Origin: Thelonectria olida
Lineage: Eukaryota > Ascomycota > Sordariomycetes > Hypocreales > Nectriaceae
DNA length: 64,000 nt
Direction of reading: 5' to 3'
Assembly: GCA_020736575.1 (NCBI GenBank)
Contig: JAGPYM010000001.1
Coordinates: forward strand, 3,534,001-3,598,000
Shown here: piece after piece, positions 59,204 through 64,000 of the stretch
Layout: every line of letters begins with the position of its first letter
How positions within the stretch are numbered: position 1 is the first letter of the stretch
Made by a program: the position numbers and the translations under genes
Notes under the pieces: model-generated
The model's input: only the letters and a program-made list of their open reading frames with translations
What the model was told of the DNA's origin: nothing
The model's database searches: none

Positions 59204-61086
59204 TCACCACAGCTCCCAAATCTTGGCAGGAATGACAGTCCTCATAATGGTCCAGTGGCCGATCGCACTCTTCTGATGCAACTTGGTCACCTTGCCAGTG
59301 CTGTTCTTTGCAAGGATGCTCTTGTCGTCGTCCTCAAGCCAGGTCGACTCGGGGATCTCGTGGCGTGGCTCCAAGAACACATGTCGCAGACGGCTCTTCA
59401 TGAAGTCCTTCTCAACTGGGCGGCGGAACTTGAGTTCGTCTGGCCGCTTCTGGCAAAAAATGACCATGTTGACAAAGTCGCTGCCCCACGCCTCGACGTT
59501 GGAATCCAGCCGGGGGTTCTCGCGGAAGACACGGCACGAGGGGAAGACTTGCTTGATAGTGCGGATGATCATCTTGGGAGTGGGCGCACCAAAGTCACCG
59601 GCATAGTTCTAGCTTATAGTTAGTAGAGATTCCTCTATGAAGCGGACCGTATTATTGAGCTGGGAATATGCTTACAATGGCGATGGAGCCATCATCCTTG
59701 AGTAGTGCGTTGAGACCCTGGAAAAACTCCAAAGTAAAGAGCTCAACCGGCTCGGCACCACCAGTAAAGACATCATGGACTATGTAGTCAAATTTGGTAG
59801 TTGACTCATTGACCAGCTGGGCCGTGTAGCTGACAGCATCTGCAATGACGGGAGCGTTATTCTCCCGATAGTCAAAGTACTTGGAAGCAAACTCGTGCAC
59901 GACTGGGTCAATCTCGACAACTGTGGTGTTGATGCCGTGAGTGACAAAGGCCGATGGAGTTGTTCCGACGCCGAGACCGCTACGGAATTCATATTAACAC
60001 TTCAACGTTTTGGTTGGGGTCAATGTTCATGACTTACACAACGAGGGCATTGGACTCCTCATCAACAATCGGAACCTCTCTTTCAACGAGTCGGACAGCT
60101 TCGAGCATGACGAACACGCCGTAAATGGGTTCGGAGATAATAGGACCCTTGTACTTCACCCACTCGCCTCCCAAGAGACTATGATCACATCGCAGAGCTC
60201 TGACGCCCTTCTGTTGGTCTTCAATGACAGAGACATAGCCCGTCATTGACTCTCGACGGTCCAGCAACGTCCAGTTCTCCGCCTTCATCGTGGTGTTGAG
60301 CATATCCGTAGCCATGGGCGTCATGACGTGCGTGTTCAACACAGCAGTATGCAGTAGCGCAGGGATGGCTAGAACGAGATACTTGGATGGAGCGAGCACG
60401 GCGTACACGGCAGCCACAAGCAGCTGCAGTCCAATGCGCGTGGCGACAAACGTTCGGCCAATGAGGCTCTGGAGCTGCGTCCCGGCAACCCGCTCCGCGA
60501 ACCGGAAGAGGCCCCAAGACCCGATTCCCGGCGCCGCCTCGGCCACGAACTTGGGAAGAGCGCCCAGCTCGGCGCTCTCGAGATAGTTGGCTACACACGC
60601 CGCCGACACGACGGACAGCGGGAACAGCGTCAGACCTTCAATGAGCAGCGGCCCCCACCAAGGCCCGAGTTTCTCGCTGAACTGGCCGACGAAGAATTGC
60701 ACCACGGGGAAGTGCAGCGCAAACAGCGACAGAAACACATCTGCAGAGACGGGCAGCACGTTGTTCAGAAACAGGTTTCCCGACCATCCGACAAAGCAGC
60801 CCGCCATGAGGATGGGCTTATGCGGGATACTGGCAGGAATGGAGCCGAAGACGGGTGAGAGGGCGAGCTGGGAGACATGCGAGGCGACACCGAGGAGCGC
60901 GAGTACAACAGCTGTCTTGAGGTAGATGGACGCTTGTCCTAGCGCGCTCTGGTTCCAACTGTCGCCCTTTGCCTTGACGGCGAGAGTCTGGAGTTCCTTT
61001 TCGAACCGTTCATGATCAGACGCACCAGTCGCCTTGGGAGGTGGCCCCTCGGGGATTGACGACGTCGTCTTCTTCCTTGGTGCCAT
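59204..61086 (-). CDS. Membrane protein with spermidine-synthase-fold methyltransferase-like domain
   Basis: Three exons: 60038-61086, 59676-59979 and 59204-59608, giving 585 residues. The N-terminal about 290 residues are hydrophobic with about six or seven spans (IYLKTAVVLALLGVASHVSQLAL, PVSADVFLSLFALHFPVVQFF, LIEGLTLFPLSVVSAACV, GLQLLVAAVYAVLA, YLVLAIPALLHTAVL). The C-terminal about 280 residues have the Rossmann fold of spermidine synthase: motif I NALVVGLGVGTTPSAF spans the first intron, then NTTVVEIDPVVHEFASKYF with the acidic residue that binds the adenosyl ribose, then FDYIVHDVFTGGAEP. Aminopropyl transfer itself cannot be concluded: canonical spermidine synthases are soluble and about 300 residues. 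Related fused proteins in fungi are annotated as spermine/spermidine synthase family. The true substrate is unknown. The minus-strand stop at 59204 lies 198 bases from the convergent FMN-protein stop. Confidence 0.83.
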
Positions 61087-63808
61087 TGCTCACTGCTGAA
61101 GGTCCCTTGAAGTCAAGATAGGGAGGGGATACGGGTAGTGAATTGGCGATTCAGCAACGGATATATGTACGACAAAAGGGCAACAGGAGTAAAAATACAA
61201 AGAAGGGCAAAAAGGAAAAGAACAAGGTTTCCAGATTGGCAAAGAAACGCACGACGACTTCAAATGGCCCGCACCTGAAGCTCCGTTGATTTCGTCCGTG
61301 TTTCAGCAACGGGAGGGATGAGAAGAAGAGCGGCGACGTTCAAGGATAAACACGTGGAGTTCGACTCTTCTTTGTGCAGTCAGAAAAGGGATCGTGGCTG
61401 GTGTTGTGGCTGGTGGTCTCCGCAAGCGACCCACAAATGGTCATTGCAGCAGCTCCTGTCGGAAGGAGCTTCAACTTGACTCTATTTTCGCACCAATCAT
61501 CAAGACAATTATTGGCCAACTCGAGCGTTCGGTTTGAGTGATTCCGCATCACGTCCTGGACCCTGAACCTGACACGTTGCTAAAGGGGGATAGCTTTTGG
61601 GCGAGTTTAATTCTTTTTCTCCGTGTATGAGAAGAGTTTATCTTGACTACCTACCAATCCTCTTCACCTTCTAGCTCCACCATCAGGTTGGCTTCTGCAT
61701 CATTCTGTTTGGGGGTCCAACTTGAGTTGACTGGTCTCAGAAGACTTAATTCGTTGGGGGAAATGAATCACAGAAGCAAGAGGTCCTGGAATAATGGCGT
61801 TGCCATGTGAGATACTTGTGCCTCCAAGCCAACCTTGATGTCCGAGTAGGGTGCGTGGAACCTATATCTTGTATATAGAACAGCACCTAGTTTCGCGGTA
61901 GTACGTTGTAAGTTGCGTTTTTCTTCTTCAGAGGTAATGACGCGGCCGACGCGATACCGCACTCTAGTCCTGCCATTAGCCTGTTGGGGCTTCAGTCTGT
62001 GTACGCATTAGACCACGAAGGACACCCTCAATACTTGGTGTTAAAATCATGCTTGTAAGATCCCATGTCAGTTCGTTCTTCACTCTGCCCTATACGAATG
62101 ACAAGACTGTTTAGTTCCTGGAGCAAAGGTGCAAAGAAGAACTGACTATGCAGCAAAGGAAAAAGGGGCTAGAACCTAAAAACAGACACCTGCCACGGCA
62201 CAACGCAGATGTGGTCGACATTTTAGGCTCAAATCTCACGATCCCCTCACGTGGCTTCTGACACCCCCCTCCCCCTCTCTCCTGCACCCGCCCCTCCACA
62301 CCCCAAGTCAACTCACAAACCACACTCCCCCCAACGGCTCTTCCCGGCCACACCAACTCTCACCTGTCTAGCTGATACCCCTCCTCGAAAGCAGGGAGGG
62401 AGACGTTACATGTGACTTCTCGAAAAATACACACTGCTTTCCCGTTCTTATAGAAATCCGGATCTGATGACAATGGTATCCTGCCGGGCCGGCACCATGA
62501 TCCGGTCCCGGCTTCGGCTCGGCATTGAATGTGCGAACTTGGGAAACGTGCAAGAGAAGCTTCTTCCACCGAACCAATGTTTCCGGAGTCTTTCTCAGAT
62601 AACTATTCATGACGGGCTTGCTGATTTTAGAAGGCTGACGGAGACATATCTAAGCAGTTGGTAACGGTTTATAGACTGAACTCGAGAGGTAGAGTTGCTG
62701 GTGAGAGAAACGCGGTGTTCCGGGTCGGATGCCACGGCCACGGCCACGTCCACGGCCGCATCCGAACGGACGCCTTGGCCTGATTTTCACTTCTCTGTTG
62801 CATGACTGCTGCGTTGGCCCTTGCAGGAGCCGCACCTTCAACTCCTATCCCTACCGTGCATCATGACGTTGAAGCTTGTCCTGAGGCTCTGGAAGCTATT
62901 GACTACCGCACTAGGGAATGAAACGATTCACAATAACTTGGTAACTCGCCTTCAGCTCCTCATTGGATAGTTCGAAGGTCAAAACACCTCACTTGCGGCA
63001 ATAACTATAGCCTCACTCCCATGACGCTCTTGCGCCCTCTGAAGTTAAACATGGAAAGCGACGAACCGTTCAGCTGGATCGTGGAGTGGGTCTTCGGCTC
63101 CGACCGCATCGTTGGCGTCGCAGACACAATTAGGGCGTGTGTGGGATGGAGGGGTGGATTTGGTCCAGCGCCTGTGCTCCGAGTTATGACGCACCAACAG
63201 GCATCGTCATGTTGGTCAGCTTTGGAGAAGCAAAGAATCGAGCCAAAGCGTGTACTGGTTTGAGAAGGCCCTTCCAAACACCGCCAGCTGAGAGGCTTTC
63301 ATCACACGACACACAGATTCAATCAAGATGGGCACCAACCGTAGTCGTGATAGCCTCCTCATGTCTTGAGCGTAACATAATCTCATAACAATCTATGCAT
63401 CGTCATTCCTTCGTAGCTAACCAAATTCCCTTCTCATTCAAGTCATGTGCCGGCGCTTCCCTATTCTTTCCAATCATCTCATGCTTCAGCTGAAAACTCG
63501 AAAATACCTCGGGGCCCTCCCACCACAGGGGCGCAACCGAGCAGGTATCAATCATCCCCAAAACACCCCTCGAAGTACGCGTGTAAAACAAAGACGAGTT
63601 CCCAAAGAATGGCAACAAACATGTCCAAACAACTCCTCTGCCGTGCCAGAATGAAATGCAGCAACATCGACAGAACGCCTTGAATAATGCATGCCGTAGC
63701 CAAGTCTTATTTTCCCATTCCCAACAAACACCTCGTAGATCAAGTCGCGGCCGCCCAGCGCCATTACTTCCGCCTTGTTGCCTCAACCCCGTTTATCCAC
63801 CCTGGCTC
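61087..63808. other. Spacer of 2.7 kb
   Basis: Promoter of the spermidine-synthase-like gene, then sequence without supported genes. A CCACGG hexamer repeat lies at 62731-62758 and would encode an Arg-Gly run on the minus strand. Confidence 0.5.
62731..62758. repeat. CCACGG hexanucleotide repeat
   Basis: Four to five units with one substitution. On the minus strand it reads as alternating Arg and Gly within a 63-codon frame (62650-62841) that has no other support. Confidence 0.8.
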
Positions 63809-64000
63809 TTACATCTGTAAAGGCTCGTCGTCTTCCATATCGTCATCGCTGTAATCATCCTCGCCACTATGCGGGGTATGCATCTCGCTGACCTCTGCAC
63901 TGCCCAAGTTGCTTAGGCTGTCAAGGATTCCTCCGCCATGGAACGTCGGTGGTGCCGAGGCAGAAAGTTCAACCAAGCTTCCATTTCGGCTCATCGATGG
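63809..64000 (-). CDS. C-terminal end of an unrecognised protein (5' part outside window)
   Basis: A frame ending in a stop at 63809-63811 stays open to the right edge. The last 61 residues start at an internal Met (63992-63994) and read SLVELSASAPPTFHGGGILDS..., finishing with an acidic tail rich in Asp and Glu (GEDDYSDDDMEDDEPLQM). The composition looks like a real protein C-terminus. I do not recognise the family. The start is likely beyond the window. Confidence 0.4.
   Translation of the reverse strand, partial: PSMSRNGSLVELSASAPPTFHGGGILDSLSNLGSAEVSEMHTPHSGEDDYSDDDMEDDEPLQM

Overview
This window is nuclear DNA from a filamentous ascomycete (Pezizomycotina), most likely a sordariomycete and possibly Hypocreales. 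The basis is the short 45-60 base GT-AG introns, intron-bearing housekeeping genes typical of ascomycetes (Kar5/Tht1, Rap1, Swf1, Aha1, beta-tubulin, Gcn20), CT-rich leaders and long intergenic spacers. The order-level guess is inference; no rRNA or ITS sequence is present to confirm it.

Layout, left to right. The left edge cuts a LysM-domain protein (to 715), followed by a short cysteine-rich protein on the minus strand (1181-1366). At 4349-6102 lies a decayed copy of a conserved fungal gene of unknown function, with in-frame stops and frameshifts. Positions 7154-25443 hold a dense core: nuclear-fusion protein kar5 (+), telomere protein rap1 (-), palmitoyltransferase swf1 (+), Hsp90 co-chaperone aha1 (-), a 1216-residue Ser/Pro-rich coiled-coil protein (+), mitochondrial ATP synthase assembly factor fmc1 (-) and mitochondrial ribosomal protein uL6m (-). 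Then come beta-tubulin (-, 447 residues) and the ABCF ATPase gcn20 (-). About 8.4 kb with no recognisable gene follows (31202-39577). Next are a Byr4/Bfa1-like cytokinesis regulator (+) and, convergent with it, a 2315-residue membrane-anchored protein with a huge repeat-bearing disordered tail (-). A small spliced gene at 55439-56025 encodes only the C-terminus of adenylosuccinate synthetase. The right end has an FMN-binding split-barrel protein (+), a membrane-fused spermidine-synthase-fold protein (-), and the 3' end of an unrecognised minus-strand gene at the edge.

The genes do not form a pathway or cluster. They are mostly unrelated housekeeping functions in a collinear core, broken by accessory-looking spacers at 1.4-7.1, 31.2-39.6, 53-58 and 61-63.8 kb. 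I see no CRISPR array, no intact transposon, no rRNA and no convincing tRNA, and no sign of a new defence or biosynthetic system. The most unusual items are the intact-looking adenylosuccinate synthetase C-terminal duplicate, the giant LW-repeat membrane protein, the broken ISFDF-family gene, and an fmc1 homologue without an in-frame ATG.

Exon boundaries below were worked out by hand from splice consensus, reading-frame continuity and remembered protein families. No alignment or database search was run.
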